Shown piece after piece: positions 1 to 13,200 of a DNA stretch of 64,000 bases; the first letter of the stretch is position 1; every line of letters starts with the position of its first letter. The position numbers and the translations under genes were made by a program. Origin of the DNA: Urechis unicinctus (lineage: Eukaryota > Annelida > Polychaeta > Xenopneusta > Urechidae); NCBI GenBank assembly GCA_034190875.2, contig CM067354.1, forward strand, positions 10,101,122-10,165,121. The letters are read 5' to 3'. A model generated the notes under the pieces. The model was not told where the DNA came from. It did no database searches and was given only the letters and a program-made list of their open reading frames with translations.

Positions 1-3000
1 GATTGAATAGTGTACTTACGCTATTCATAACTATCATAATCATACGTGCCAAATGGCTTGCCGCTGTGATGATTAATACAGGATATGTAGCAGATGAGTA
101 AACTGATTTTGAAATTAATTGAGACTACCATGTTGACATGAACACCGACATAATTAATATTATAACTGTCTATGTTATGTGGCATTGATGACGTATATAT
201 ACTGAGTACGATCCATATCTTTTATGTGTTTCTTCCGTCTCAGGACCAGTAAAAGATAAATTGGTTGTTTTCAATGTATGTGGATAGCCCATTACCTCGT
301 CTAGATGGTTGTAGGTGTCCGCACAGAGCTTTGCGACTGAAGCCCATGTTATACACGGTCACGTACGATTCCCTAACAACAATGTAAACTTATCTATAAG
401 TACAAAATGCAATGTGCATTGAATATGTCAAGTCTAGTCTTCTCTTAGCCGTGTCTTGGAATAGAAGGGAATCAACTGTTGTTCGACAAACAATTTTCGA
501 CGTGATTATTCAATCAGGCGATGAAAAACAAATACAATGCACGTGGTATGTGACAAATTATTCACAAGACACAATCGTACTCTATGAAATCGGATTAGGC
601 AAAACCAACAAATTATTTTCTTTACCACAATGTTTACTATGTAAAATTAAATACCGCCGTTGCTAGTTCAATACATATTATATTCATGCAACAGGTTACA
701 AGAATGCTCCTTGGCAGTTGCTGATATTTCTATATTAGAAACTTGGCGCAATGAATAACCCTATGCTCATGCTGAAAAAGCGTTAACATTGAGAACATGG
801 CCACTAATCTAAGAATAGTCTGATTTTTGGTTTTAAATTGTGTTTGGAATTAGCTGTTGCATATTACATATTATTATTATCATGTAGATGGTGCATTTTC
901 AGACATGGCTTTTGACCTTATTGGTTAATGAGCCGCCAATGGCATTTGTGTAAAGCTACATGTTACTAATTCCTTGGTAAGGTTTAACTTGCTTATATGA
1001 CTAAATTTTTAAGTTAACGACCCCTGAATATTAACTGTATAGCCCGCTTATAATGTCGACATTACAACAGTTTTTTTTTTCCCATCGAAAAACAGGTAAT
1101 TAAAATACATCTAGGAAGAGAGATTGGCCATTGTTGGGTGATGTTTACCACAGCATTACTGTTGACACTCCTACGGCTGTGTGAAAATCTGGCTGCTTTG
1201 CGTGGCGTGCGTCATTGATATGAATTGAGGGAATTTTCATTTAATCCATACATTGATTACCATTTGGAAATAACCAAATCGTGGCTCATTTAGGAAATGA
1301 TGTACACACGTCAAACTTCAGATTACTGTTGTATGCAAGCGGACATATTGGAGCAGTAACCACAAGCGAAGATAGGCATTCATCATTACCGCTGTCTACG
1401 TGTTTTCCATAGTAATCTACTCGCTGATTATACTCCGCAATAATCGTTATAAAGTCACATTTACCAAATGACTGCCAGCTCTGATGATGAATTACGTCAT
1501 TAGACCTACTAGACTGAGTGAATTCACATTCCGTAATATTGCCAGTTAGGCAAATTCCAATTATGTCACATTGCGGGGTAATTTGACGATAGCAGTTAAT
1601 CAGGTATTGTCGGCGAAATCCGCCCAGCAGGCAATAGCGCTCTTAGCTTGTGTGCTGTATGTGGGAGGATGAATTGCAATATCAAAGGCATGGTAATGCC
1701 ACGTTCAACTGCAGTGTCGCTTTGACCAAGCTTTAAATCAAATATGAAAATAACGGGCAGCAACAGAACATGACTTATACGTCGTGCGATCTAGCTAATA
1801 GAAACAATAACGTGATTTGGCTAGGAGGATTTTTCATTCTATGTGCGATATCAATCATCGTTATCAGAAAGCAACCAACTGTTTATAAAACTAGATCCAA
1901 AACCTAACAAAAGAAGAAGAGGTATCTGTCCGGTGATACCGCTGTGCTTACATATCGATGCTACGCAATAGCTTTGTTGCAGCAAATGTTTAACTACATG
2001 CGGGTCAAAACTAGTTATTTGTGCATCCTCTATTGAAGGCCGTCATTTTAGTTAGTTGAAGGCTGCTCGATTGTAAACAATAAATTCTGCAGAGAGCCAA
2101 ACACAACAGTAACCTCTGTTATCGAAGTATATAATGCAAGCAGCAAATAGAACTGCACACAGCCATATGATTTTTTTCATAATTTATCACACTGAAAAAC
2201 GCAAGATGTTAACGTCGGTAGCAACTGGTATGGCGTTCTTGTATGCGGCTTTAAGTATAAGGCATTTACTGACTACTCTGAGCTTATATCAACTTAATGT
2301 ATTGTAACGCTTTTTATGTTTTATCTGTATCAGCCACCGCTAGTTATTGTCACGCTTAAAGTAGTACACGCGGTGCTACATACCCTATAAATGTGGCGCC
2401 AATAACAAGTACCATTTGGGTCAAAACATAACATGTCTGTCGAACAATTGCTGTGAATATTTTAACAATACCATAATGTGCCTAAATTTGTATTATTACT
2501 TGACTCTCAATAGTACAAAATAGAACGAACTGTTGTCTGAGAAGGTATGCATGTCATCCCGATAATTCATGGTAACGCAATGTGTGCGCAGAATCGCTGA
2601 TAAGCACGATAAAGTTCGTACATAAGAGAAGCATGTAATAAGAGCAGGTATAGTATTTTGCTAAAATTAGTAGATTTCATCGCGCAAAGTTGCTCTCTTT
2701 CGGTTGTAAAGCCCAAAACGGAAGTCGAGACACTAGTGCAGGATTGCCAGTCATATTATGGTGCTACCACACTGTCAAAATATTCTTCATACACGCAACG
2801 AAATCACTAACATCAATGCCACATGGCAGCTGCTCACTACTACTGCCAATTCTTAAACTTATTTGAAGTCAACTGCTTATGACTGCTCCAATCCTTCTTA
2901 CAAGTGACGTCTTGTGAAATGAACCAAATCCGTCCAGCTTCAGTGAAAATATGTATGTTATATTTCAACTATAAAAGGCCATTTAACAACATTTGCAACA

Positions 3001-3100
3001 AAATACTATCACAACAGCAGCATACAGTATTCTTTCCACGTGCCCATGTAGACCAATTCAAAGTATCGTCGAGCACACTAGGCAATTGGTGATGCATGAG
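1..3100 (+). repeat. Diverged dispersed repeat, copy A
   Basis: Blocks here reappear in the same order and orientation at 7030-10250. Examples are 45-140 against 7050-7150 (around 'gtgccaaatgg' and 'gtagcagat'), 306-415 against 7380-7540, 1437-1680 against 8146-8380 (around 'aaagtcacatttaccaaat' and 'gaattcaca'), 2363-2640 against 9620-9850 (around 'acgcggtgcta' and 'catgtctgtc'), and 2668-2930 against 9861-10160. Similarity is patchy with many indels, so the copies are old. No recognisable protein or terminal structure was found. It could be a large non-autonomous transposon or an ancient segmental duplication. Confidence 0.75.
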
Positions 3101-5400
3101 GTGTTGCTCAATGTCAGAATAAACCCGACGGTTTGTAGATCGATACCAAGTATAGAGGTTGCACCCCTCTTAGCCTCATATATATTATCAAACGATGCCA
3201 GTGCTTGTGTTGTATTGATGAGAGTGGCTCGTGTCTGTTAACGTTAATTTGTTCCATGCAGAGGTAGCATATATTTACCTTAGGCTTAGTTACCATTATC
3301 TTCTAGGCAACTAGAGGCCGCGTTCCAACTGCCCCCGAGATGCCTGCGTAGATTAGTTGCCCCTCGTGATGATTACAAATACCCCAAAAACGCAAACAAT
3401 TGAACTATGAACCTCAAGACAAGTGATTTAAATGACAATATATATGCTTCCCTCCCTGATCCATAGAATCTATCCATACAAAGAGATAATTTGATTCCGT
3501 CTATCTAAGCCGGCTAAATATATATTCTTTAGTACCATTAATGTGAATAATGACCTTTAATAATCAAGCAATTACTTATCGTCCTTGACCTTTTCGAAAA
3601 AGTGGCCGTCTGTATTGGTATCCTCACTACATCAGCTACCCAATTATAGATATAAACGATTAGAGTATGACAGCGTTGCAATAAAGGGGTAACATAGTTA
3701 CCGCCGATGCCATGCTAGGGAGTGCTTATTCACTGTAATCACTATGCTGTACTCAGACCAATAACAATTAGATTAATGTAACAAATGCCGCTGTCACACC
3801 CACGTTTACAAGTGATAAACCCTGATCTGTTTGCTTTTATTACGACAACAGCGTGTGTGTGAACGTTGAACAAACATAAGCTTCACAAGCAGCCAACACT
3901 CTTGGTAAAACGTTGCATGGCTGTAACGCTGCTAATAGTATTCTATATTGATGACGTTGGAAGCACGATAACGCTTGTATGTGCCAGTAGGGATATTTAA
4001 GGGGTTTGATACTGCCTATCATTATGATGTTAAGTTAAATGGCCTATTTCGTTGCCTTATGTCATACTATCGTACAAAATCGATAATGGCTGTGTTAGCA
4101 ATCTAGACATCTGCAGTTTCAGTGTTTGACGATACGGCACGTACTTTAGCAAGCCCAAAATTTCTCATTATTTACCCAAATCTTAATATTTTTGTAGCAA
4201 TAGCTCAAGCAAATAATATTGCCACTCAATTTTAGTGGCTTTAAGGCGTAGTGAATGGACTCTAGGTTTGTCAGTCAAGCCTTGGATGGTCATAAGATTG
4301 CTACCGAATTCTTCCTTATGTCTATTGTTTTAACTGTCTGTAAAGTTGAGTCGAATACTTGACCACGGCTACTTCTATGTATGAATAGCGTTTTTATTAC
4401 TAAATATCGGTAAAAACAATATTTGACATCTTGCTTTAATCGTTACACAAGGATCAAACACAAAATGAAAGCAGTCATCAACATCGCATTTAAACGCCAC
4501 ACAAAAAGAGCATATTTTGAATTCATCCGGCATTGAATATGCCCAAAAGTTGAACGTGGCGTTATGATCCCTCATCGATTCTGCTAGTCATCCTCCTACA
4601 TGAAGCACACGAGCTAAGAGCACTATTGCCTGTAGCGTGGCATTCCCTGGCAAAACATGATAGCACCGTCAAATTACTCCACAAGATGATATAGGCGGAA
4701 CGCTCCTATCTAGCAATAATACGGACTGATAAATTCAGCCAGTCTGTTGGATATTATAACGTTATCTATCACCAGACCTGACAGTCATTTGGTAAATATG
4801 TCTTTATTGCTATTATTGCGGAATAGACATGGCTAATATGCAGACCACGGTTACGATGTTTGCCTTACTTCTTCCTATTTGGCTGGGATGTATGTGTGTG
4901 TTTACAAATCAATTATTTCCACTTGCATGCAACTGTAATCTTTGGTATGACGCGTGTACATTACTTCAAAAATAGGCCACTTTTGGTACCGGCGAAATGG
5001 TAATCATTGTAGAGACTCAATTAAAATTATTTCAATCATTCTCAATAACGCTGTCTTACGAGTTGTCGTATTGCACCGTAGCCCCAATTCATCAATACAT
5101 CATTTAATGCATGATTATTACAGTCGATGTGTTCTAATAGCTTTTTGAAATCATGTTTAAGTTCAATCTTTGGGGAACTGCTAAATGTTTTTTGGGGTTT
5201 CAGTCGCAGTGATTCTTGAACGTAATATAACTATAGCGTCATGATCCAGCGTTTTGTACAGTCATAAGTAACACACTTGAAGAGTTTCAATAGCACCTCC
5301 GTAGTCGTTACCCAATACAAAAAATATGCCCGATCGCTCTCTCTGATCGTATTTCACTAGCCTGCTCTTTGATGGAACATACCCGGTCAGGATTGTGACA
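3100..5400. other. No gene recognised
   Basis: This stretch has only short AT-rich open frames with no family resemblance. I saw no RNA gene or clear repeat. Confidence 0.6.
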
Positions 5401-5421
5401 GTATAAGAGGGCTATACATGC

Positions 5422-5495
5422 AATATCTACGGGTGGTTAACTTACATATTTGGTCAACTAAAAATATCCACGGGTGGTTAACTTACATATTTGGT
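5422..5495 (+). repeat. Short tandem duplication, period 41
   Basis: The 33-base stretch at 5422-5454 recurs at 5463-5495 with one difference (c/t at the sixth or seventh base). An 8-base spacer separates the copies. The near identity marks a recent local duplication against a strongly diverged background. Confidence 0.9.
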
Positions 5496-5692
5496 AAAAT
5501 AAGTCATTTTAGCAAGAACAACCTTGCTCAGGAATTAGTAACATGTGGCTGTACACTTACGCCTTTGGTGGGCTATCAACCTTTCGTCAGAATATTTGTA
5601 CTCTATGCAAGAGAACTATTACCAAAACAATGCCACAGCTAATTACACACACGTATTAATGCCACATAATTTGGTAGCGTCTCGCTTGCCAA

Positions 5693-5955
5693 TGCTTTTA
5701 TCGTTGAGCTTATTGACTCTACCAAGCCAGGGGCATATAAAGTGGGTAATTATGCTCTGTTTATTTGATCAGTATTTGCAGGAACTCTTATGTTGTGTTA
5801 GATCAATCAAACTTGGAGCAATACTATATGTTGCATATTATGATCCAAAAAGCATGACTGTCTTCCCGCAGTGGAAAACTACGATGAATTGTGACGCTCA
5901 TCATCAGCGAGATTTTTGTATACTTCGACTCTTCATCTGTAACACAGGTTATCGG
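5693..5955 (+). pseudogene. Coding-like repeat remnant, partner of 7677-7926
   Basis: The plus strand here matches the minus strand of 7677-7926 at roughly three quarters of bases by eye. Both copies preserve the same translated stretches, for example FIVELIDSTKPGAYKVGNY here against FIVESIDCTKTGAHKIASY there, and GAILYVAYYDP here against GAILYVAYHDP there. A frame change separates the two stretches in both copies, which may be an intron-like segment or a shared old frameshift. I do not recognise the protein. The preserved frame suggests a remnant of a repeat-encoded or duplicated gene rather than random sequence. Confidence 0.45.
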
Positions 5956-6194
5956 CATGATTAGTGTCTCACTGTAATGACGTCCTGCCGTTATTTATCG
6001 CATTCATCAACGTTGACCTGTTGTTTAAGGTTTCATAACCCTTGCAGAAGTACCCCGTCATTGATGCATGGCTGTGAGGACATAAGTAGGCTATTGTTTG
6101 CTTAACATCTAGCCGCAGAGACAAGCATATATTGTTACAATATCATGGTCAAGAGAGTTATTCCAAATCCACGGTAAGTAAGTGCACCGAAAAA

Positions 6195-6527
6195 TCACGA
6201 TGGGCGTTTGATATTTCCTTTACATAGGTTTATATAAAATATTTCGTGACAGATTCGCCGAAAGACCGGCATTCGCAGTCTCTCTTGCAGAGGCTCTAGC
6301 AACGCAAGGTGTCGTGATGCTTCCATATCCCGATACGAGCTGGAAGCTTCCAAGCATTGTTTTGAGCTGTTTTCAAACAAGTACCCTTCTATCAAACTGA
6401 GAGCCGATTCATTGGGGTAAATCTTAAGAAGTCGGGCTGACATTCCAGAGAGTCCACAGGGTAGCTTTTTAAATTCACTTGATAATATTTCGATTCGTGA
6501 ACAAATAGCATGACTACAAACACCCAA
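6195..6527 (-). CDS. Unassigned protein-like ORF, possible exon remnant
   Basis: An open frame of 110 codons without a recognised domain. Its composition is less Asn/Ile/Tyr-rich than the chance ORFs around it, and it has helix-like stretches such as EPLQERLRMPVFRRICHEI. No start context, splice partners or homologous copy in the window supports it further. It could be a chance ORF or one exon of a lost gene. Confidence 0.2.
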   Translation of the reverse strand: MGVCSHAICSRIEILSSEFKKLPCGLSGMSARLLKIYPNESALSLIEGYLFENSSKQCLEASSSYRDMEASRHLALLEPLQERLRMPVFRRICHEIFYINLCKGNIKRPS

Positions 6528-7029
6528 ACCAACTGTTGTGACATTGTAAAGTTAGTCAATATTCAGGCAGTGCGAGCCAGTAACAACTAGTGTCTTTTCG
6601 CAAAATAATGTAGACGTGTTTATAACAAATACCGCAAATATTAAAACAGGTAAAAAAGATTATTGCATATAGAGTGGGTAAAACGTACTGAGCAAACTCG
6701 CTCCTGCTGCTTCATGCACATTTGTTGTCGTGGTTAATGGCATAATTGCATCTGAGAGGTCTGGAAGATAGACGTTTCTTCATGTCAGCAAATTAAGATA
6801 TTTCATTTACATGCAATTTGATGCCGCGCTTTACTTTAGTCCTCACATAAGCGCATTCATTATGGGGTACTTTTGCAAGGATTATGCAACCTTAGGCAAC
6901 AGGTAGACATTGATGAATGCGTTAATAACAGTAGGACGCCATAACAGTGAGACATCAATCATACATCATAGCTCTTGACCTCGTCCGACATTTGCCGCAA
7001 GATGGGGGGCGCGCCCGCCACCATGTATC

Positions 7030-10000
7030 CTCCGCAATAACTATCAATATCGTATGTGCCAAATGGTTGGCCGCTGTAATGATTGATACAGGGATGTAGC
7101 AGATCAGTAAACTGATTTACAATTAAGAACACCGAGTTTAGACTATCATGTTGACCCTGACTATCATGCCGCATTATCTAACATGAGTCTTTGCTGCATA
7201 AACACTGACAGAACTACTGCAATAAAACAGCAGTCTATGTTATATCACATCACTAATATACAAATATTTATTATGAATCATATCGTTCTTGTGTTTGGCA
7301 CGTCTTGGGAGGCGTAAAAGATTATTCAGTTGCTCTTAATAGCGTATGTAGATATCCTATACATTCGTTTAGATATTGGTAGATGTCCGCACATTTTTGG
7401 TAGGAATTTTATCATGCAACACTTGCATCGTGATAGCTGCTAGGTTGAGGCACATGTTATAAACAGTCACTCAATATAGCTGACGCTTTCATCACTATTA
7501 TGCCAACTTATCTACTAATACAAAATGTGATTCGCATGTGAAAGGGCTGGGACCTCGTGTGTCGTGTGAAGAAGTTATTTCTTCTATAGCCAGATCATAA
7601 TGATATGATAAAAACCAGGATACAAATACATCGATGACCCAGAGACAATATACAACCACCTCGAGATCAGCAACTCAGGTTCAAGCTGATAACATGTGTC
7701 ACAGTTGAAGAAGAGCAAGTGTGCAAATTTCTCTCGGCTCATTAGCGTCACATTTTGTCGGAAATTTCCATTTCGGAAAGACAGTCGTACTTTCTGGATC
7801 ATGATATGCAACATACAGTATTGCTCCATGTTTGATTGATCTAACACACTATAAGTGTTCCCGAGCATAACTAGCAATTTTATGTGCTCCTGTTTTGGTA
7901 CAGTCAATTGACTCGACGATAAAATCATTAACATTTTCAAAATTAAAGTGCTTACAAACTGTTTGGCATTTATAAGTGTTTGAAATTAGCTGTTGCATTA
8001 TTTTGGCAATGTTTCTCTAGTAAAGAGTGTGAATGTTGAATTTAGTAACTTAGAATTCAGGCGATCATGGGGCGAAGTGGGGCATAAATCCTAACCACGG
8101 TCTGCGTATTAACAATGTTTAATCGGCTCTGCTCAAGTTTATTGCGCAATAATAGTAATAAAGTCACATTTACCAAATTACTATAAGCTCTAATGATAGA
8201 TTACGTCATTAAACACAATAGACTTGGTGAATTCACAGTCCGTATTATTGCCAGATAGACACATTCCGTTATTGCCACTTTGTGGAGTAATTTGTCGGTA
8301 TTATTGTGTCGGTGAAAGCCGCGCAGCTGGCAATAGTGCTCTTAGCGCGTGAGCTTTATGTCGGAGAATGAACTGCAGACTACATGGGCTATGATAAACC
8401 CACTTACAACTACAGTATTATTGTGACTAGAGTTCTGACTCATTTTATCACTAGATAAATTCCGTCAACCATATCAGTTTTTGTCAACGATTCGACTCAG
8501 CTTTACAAACAGTTTTACGATAGTTATGAGGACGAATTCGTTCAAAGCCACTAAACTATGCTAACTTTAACCGTTTTGCCTACTAAGAATAGATTTTATA
8601 TCATGGTTAAGAATTAATGGGGCGACAATATTATATGATTGAGTTATTACTACACCAAACATTATGATTTGAAAATTATGAGCATGCTAATGTCGATGTC
8701 ATATCTTTAAACACTAAATGGTTATCTACAGATGTACATATTGCAAATATCAATTCACTACCAGCATGTATCTTATTTGCATGATAAAACTGACGCTATG
8801 GGAATAAACGGGAGGAGGCTGCAGATAGCAAGCTGAGCCCATCGATTGGATGAACAAATGTACTTCCATCAATAAGGTCAGTAAGCAACGAAAAAAGCCA
8901 TTTGGCATCATAATGATGGGCAGTATCAAAGCCATCAAATATTTCTACTGGCAGAGACAAGCGTAATCGTGCTTCTAATGTCATTAATATAGAATACTAT
9001 TGGCGGCGTTCATTCACGCAACAGTCTGTTTAACGATAGTGTACGATAGTGTGGGTTGCTTGTGGATAAGGTGGAAGTGGTACGAGATGCTGGGTAAATT
9101 GTTGTACTTAATGGGGACTTCTATCACATTGGCATGGCCACTTAACGGTGTCAGACAGGGCAATTTGTATGTGCCATAATCAGTCATTAATTGTTACTCA
9201 TTACTTATTGTGCACTAGCAAATGTGTATTTCTTTTAACAAAATGTATTTAAAATGTTGCTTCGACTATAATTATCATTGCCTCTGGTTAAATCTATTTT
9301 GAATTGTCCGTTATGGCGTTACTTATCAAAATATATAAATGTTATGTAGTGTAATATATTTACCCGCTGGATATAAGATTTCACAATGAGTCTCAAACTG
9401 CTACCAACTAAATATTGGAGGTTACTACCAATTGGTCATTGCCACTCACTAGTATTATCCAAGATATATGATGTGTGCTCCATAAGTCATTAGTTATCGA
9501 GTCTGGCGTTCAGTATCGTCCACCTTCAGTCTACAAGTGGCATATTCATTGGCAATTGTGTAGTTTACATAGCAGGTGGATCTGCAAACTCTAGTTATAT
9601 TTACACTCATATACTTACAACACGCGGTGCTAAATACTCTGCAACCTTTGGTAAACAGCATAGCATGTCTGTCAAACATTTGCTGTAAATATTCTCGTAA
9701 ATTCATCATGTGCCTCAATTTATTTTATGAATTGACTTAACAGTTGGTAGAAATTAAAATTAAGCAGCTGTTCGCATGTTATACCGATTATTTATAACCA
9801 CGCAGTGAGTGAGTGGAATATCGGACAGGCACGATAACGCGCATACATCTAGAGAGATTAGTAGATTTCTCCGCGCATAATAGGTTGTTTTCAGGCTATA
9901 AAAACATAAAAAGAATTCGAGACAGGATTTCTAATCACGTTATAGTTATACCACAACGAAATCTGTGTATTCCTTTTATCACTTAACACGCAGCATGATG

Positions 10001-10250
10001 AATGAGAGTAAATAGAATCTGCACTTATATCAATACCACTTCACATCATACCCTTACATCATCGACTGATTGCCACTGCCACCACTTAGTACACTTTCTT
10101 TTGGTCGACTGGCTATATACGCTCAAATCTTTCTTATAAGCGACGTCTTATCATGCAAAGCAAACCTGTACAACATACGTGCAACTTTATATATAAATTA
10201 CATTTAAATTCAAAACACCATCGAACCACATTTGCAACCAAACACTGTCA
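7030..10250 (+). repeat. Diverged dispersed repeat, copy B
   Basis: This is the second copy of the repeat at 1-3100, in direct orientation about 7 kb downstream, with matching blocks in the same order. It contains the inverted coding-like segment at 7677-7926, which copy A lacks, so that segment was either lost from A or inserted into B. A frame at 8796-8984 (minus) also has protein-like composition but is not recognised. Confidence 0.75.
7677..7926 (-). pseudogene. Coding-like repeat remnant, partner of 5693-5955
   Basis: This is the inverted counterpart of 5693-5955. On the minus strand it carries FIVESIDCTKTGAHKIASY and then, in another frame, GAILYVAYHDP and VFPKWKFPTKCDANEPREIC. In-frame stops lie between and after these stretches, so it is not an active gene. 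No known family was recognised. Confidence 0.45.
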
Positions 10251-10299
10251 CACCACTGTATAGAGTATATTCCTGACGACCCTGCGACGCCCAAAATTA

Positions 10300-13200
10300 C
10301 GAGTATTGAACCCTGACATGTTTGCTGTTATAAAAATATGAATATTCAAATTTCTTCATCTTCACCCATATTAAGTCTTATATTAATTAGCAAGATTTTT
10401 ACGACTCAACATCACTTACTCGATGACGTTAAAGTAAACGCTGCATTTTATCTCTCAGAAACTGCAGGCAAGCCTAATGTACCGGTAATATATGGCCACC
10501 AGAACATCAGCATAACAGCAACATTTATCTATGTCACCACGGAAAATTAATCCAATCAGTGTAATCTGACGATAAGGTAATATTATATGAATTCGATATA
10601 TCATCTAAATATAGAATCATAACTCGTACAAACGGATCAAAGGTTTCATTCGACCAACGAGCCACAATAGCGATCATACGATAACTCCTTGGCATTGAAA
10701 GCAAGATAAATCATGCATTTAGCATTTAACGTGGACAAGGAAGCTGGTCGGTGTTGCATTGATCTGGACGCATTCTCTGCCACTATCTCCTGTAATCCCC
10801 ACCGTAAACTAGGCTTGTTAACTGCCAACACTATATTGATGCGCTATATCGGATAGTGATACCTGTTATCAGGAAGCAAATGTAAATAATTACTATTGTG
10901 GTTCAAGAATACTGATTCATGAAATTATTTGTCATTGGCAAGATACTTGTACATTCGATCTGATCACAGGATAACCTGGGCATTATGCTCAAACATAAAC
11001 TCCTGTCGTACTGCAGGGCATCTCATCTCATTCGTCACGAGTGTTGATGTAGTAAAGTACAATGAAATTACACGTCACTGGGTCGAGTGCTGGTTCAAGA
11101 GGCCTCATTTCAACTAGTGTCTTTGGACAATTGCATGCATTAATTGAATATTGTGTTATTGCCATTTATTAGTGTCGCTTGATTTAGGCTTTGTTTTTTT
11201 GCTTGGTGATTAACTGCAAAGACCGATGCCCCAACAACAACGCTTTGAACGTTGTGTGACTTATGGGCAAGTGCCTTTTGTGTAAGTGATATCAAACGAT
11301 ATTCGTCACCGATCTTAGCAAAAAAAGCTTTTGCAATAACAGAATATTCAATTAATGATCACAATTGGCCAAAGACAATATACTAGCTGAAACGAGGCCT
11401 TATAGAACCGGTAGTAGACACAGCGATGGTGTGGTCCATTGTTCCGTCTCTTGCGTTGTGTAGATAGCTTGGAGTTATCTAGATAACTGATGTAGGGGCT
11501 CCAATTAGCCAGCTACAGTTGTAGATATGGTAACAAAAAATTTGGCTATTTATTATTCCCCTGTTCTGCATTACGATTTTTAATCACGAAAAGCTACATT
11601 GATAGGCCAATGGTTTTTAGCAAAGTATGCATTTGCGCATTCCGGTCCCAGCCAATATATGATAGGGCATATACTCACGCCTGAAAACCTTACCGCCCGC
11701 GGTTATATTCCAGTTGCGGTAGCTACCGTGAAGCAGGTATACATGGTATCACTTACAGACATTTCTAATAGATATTGTGGAAGAATCTAGTAGGGGCACA
11801 ATTTAGCTCTCATTATTTTCCTGCTGACCACTGCACATACGTCTGGTCATCTTGGTCAGTCAGGATTAGCGGTTTCGTGGGTTTGTTGGTTTGTCAACCC
11901 TTTTGGGTCAAGCAATCCAGGTCGCCATTCATTAACAAATCTGAATTTTACTCTTAAATGGTCGATAGTAATGAAATACAGTACCAAGAGGTTTTGTTTG
12001 GAGCTTTACCTCAGGCTAAGGTCGAGGTCACGGAAAAAGTGAAAAACTGATAGCTCGAATTACCCCGGTAATAATGGTCCGATCTTTGCTAAATTTGCGT
12101 TATTTTAGGCGCAATCTTATTGCATGCTGTTTCTATATATATGTTAGTGCAATAGACTAATAGTTGTCCCAAGCGTTCTAGGTCAAAACATTCCTTGTAA
12201 CAGTCCAAATGTATTGTTTTTCCACAATTTTCGATGCGGTTGACATAATGTTATATTCATACTTGCCGCTGAAACCATAGAGAATAAAACCTTTCATTTG
12301 TCATGATTGATAAGTCAAAGGGTGATACAATCAACACATTTCTGGTGATAAAGATAACTTATCTTTCGTAACTTTCTCACTGTTACATAAATGCCACCTT
12401 AGGAAAACTCAATAATTAAAGGATCGGATGTTTATTGGCGGTAACTTGTCCGGATCATAGACTGTTTGTGCACTTCTGGTCTATAATACTTAGGTACGCT
12501 CCACTAACAGAGGTGTATCGACAGAGACATTCTGGTTGATGACAATTCAGTTTGCATCACCAGATAATGATCAACAATGACGATCCACTGATTCAGTACA
12601 TTTGTAATTAGCAGTTTACTCGGTTTTCTAAATTATCTTGAACAAAGCGCGTGATTATTTTAAGGTTTGTGCGTAAGTATTAATTGTTATCCAGAAAACG
12701 TACAACTGCTGTTTTTATGCCATGGGAGGTTTTCTGGCTAAATAGAGACCACTCAATAATCAAAAGAATATTAAAATCTTATTACGACGGTTTTGCAAGC
12801 AAAATGATTGTACGACCAAATGTTTTGGACCCCTGCGACCCATTCTAAAAGCTTCCGTAATTGCTCCATGTGATTTGATGTTTCAATTCGATTATAAATC
12901 CCACTGTCAATGCAATTACATCCGTTTTTAAACATTCTATAGAATGCTCTCTTTGATGATACTTAAATAATAACGCATGAAAAATGTTTTATTGTACCAT
13001 TAATGGCAACGAGTGAACAAGAGAAAACTGATCGGATTTAATCCAATATGGGTCGGAATAGCGGTGCCGTTTATTGAGAATAGGTTGTGGTGTTTGGAAT
13101 TTACGTCCTCGTATTATAGAATATCCTTAAAAATACCATTCATGCCGAGCCCATGATGAACCAAACAATGAAGCAATCATATTGACAATGAATGCTGTAT

